Shown: one piece after another, positions 57,982 through 58,702 of the stretch
How positions within the stretch are numbered: position 1 is the stretch's first letter
How the letters are laid out: every line of letters begins with the position of its first letter
NCBI GenBank assembly: GCA_000708835.1
Contig: DF237499.1
Coordinates: 1 to 58,702 of the forward strand
Direction of reading: 5' to 3'
Source of the DNA: Klebsormidium nitens
Lineage: Eukaryota; Streptophyta; Klebsormidiophyceae; Klebsormidiales; Klebsormidiaceae
Length of the DNA stretch: 58,702 nt
Made by a program: the position numbers and the translations under genes
Notes under the pieces: generated by a model
Seen by the model: only the letters and a program-made list of their open reading frames with translations
Database searches by the model: none
Told to the model about the DNA's origin: nothing

Positions 57982-58702
57982 TCTTCTTAAGTTACAGTGC
58001 CGCATCTGATCCGAATGGAAGTGCGCTGCACGTCGTGTTCAAGCTATTGAAGCAAAGACTGATCATGAACATCTGAAGCAAAACCAAGTATGCCCCATGG
58101 CCACATTTGCGAAGTTTTACAACTGCCAAAATTTGGCAACCCCGGCGCAAGATTACCTTCACACGCGACACTTCGGATAAAATCAACTGTTGGACGGCTC
58201 ATTAAGCTACTAACCGATTGCGCCGCAATTTAGCAAACGCGGCTTGCCTCAAGTGAACCTGCAATGATGATCATGCACAATACCGGTATACACATCTTGC
58301 ATGCATGGTCGATCGTTGACCAGGCCATCGTGATTGGACGTCACAGCTATATAGCCTGCGGCCATGGACTGCGCGCATGTAGCCCACTGTTGTATGCTGG
58401 CACACTGCACGTACATGTTATCTTAATTCGCTTCAAAACACTGCACGGGACAGTTACGGTGGTTTTTCGCCCGGCGGAAATCTGCCGCAGACCAATTTAT
58501 TTCGGGCGCGCGACGTAGCATATCCGTACGGTATCGCAAATTTTCGCCGGCGAAACACGGGGGATGTGTAGGACCTCGATGGGTACTTCCGAGGATATTC
58601 CTCCGGAAAATTGCACATTTGCCCCCAATTTTTTCCAATTTGTTGCATTTTGGCCCTAAAAAAGGCCTTTACATATGGCTATAAAACTGCAAATTTAAGA
58701 GA
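57982..58702. other. eIF2A downstream region to window end
   Basis: It holds the presumed eIF2A 3' UTR and about 400 bp of AT/GC-patchy sequence with short palindromes near the right edge. No gene is seen. Confidence 0.5.
58542..58555. repeat. 14-bp perfect palindrome
   Basis: TTTCGCCGGCGAAA, preceded 11 bp upstream by the 8-bp palindrome CCGTACGG (58524-58531). It may be a bound site, a hairpin or part of a mobile-element end that continues outside the window. Confidence 0.7.

Noticed and set aside
1-58702. CRISPR arrays, integrases or other prokaryotic islands
   Set aside because: No regularly spaced direct repeats with unique spacers. All recognised genes are spliced nuclear genes.

Overview
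This is nuclear DNA of a green-lineage eukaryote, most likely a streptophyte alga resembling Klebsormidium. The organism is inferred from protein resemblance and base composition; no search was run. Genes are dense and intron-rich. Exons are GC-rich, and most introns are about 200-700 bp with GT-AG borders. Several protein features are plant-like: a TRFL-type telomere-repeat Myb protein, a plant-type RPB1 and a plant-type TAF2. Plant telomere-type CCCTAAA motifs recur in introns and promoters.

Layout, left to right: a degenerate tRNA-like element (50-115, minus); a doubtful Alba/RPP25-like exon (534-720, minus); a TRFL-type Myb gene (858-4656, plus); RPB1, the largest subunit of RNA polymerase II (5764-19116, plus, 22 exons, 1,787 aa); an F-box gene broken by an in-frame TAG or carrying an unannotated short intron (21478-22320, plus); a dimethylarginine dimethylaminohydrolase (DDAH) gene (25417-23242, minus); NCBP3, nuclear cap-binding subunit 3 (25790-29109, plus); a METTL21-like protein methyltransferase (33305-29947, minus); TAF2, a TFIID subunit (51397-34344, minus, 28 exons, 2,414 aa); and eIF2A (51697-57981, plus, 15 exons, 584 aa). 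I built the exon models by hand from reading frames, splice consensus and family alignment. In every multi-exon model the exon phases close exactly and the total length is divisible by three.

Two head-to-head pairs share short gaps between start codons: DDAH/NCBP3 (372 bp) and TAF2/eIF2A (299 bp). Both gaps carry telo-box-like motifs. Several genes act in one process, from promoter recognition (TAF2) and transcription (RPB1) to cap binding and export (NCBP3) and initiator-tRNA or translation functions (eIF2A). Whether that grouping means anything is open.

The points most worth a second look are: three predicted GC-AG introns in three genes; two microexons (33 and 17 nt) that split the SAM-binding motif of the methyltransferase; a TAF2 tail of about 1,150 residues with spaced LKL motifs and an internal 195-bp duplication; a cluster of telomere-type repeats inside intron 1 of the predicted telomere-repeat-binding gene; an NCBP3 with SARNP/MOS11-like RFG motifs at its N-terminus; and a DDAH with an organelle-type presequence. 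I found no CRISPR array, no complete transposon and no prokaryotic island.
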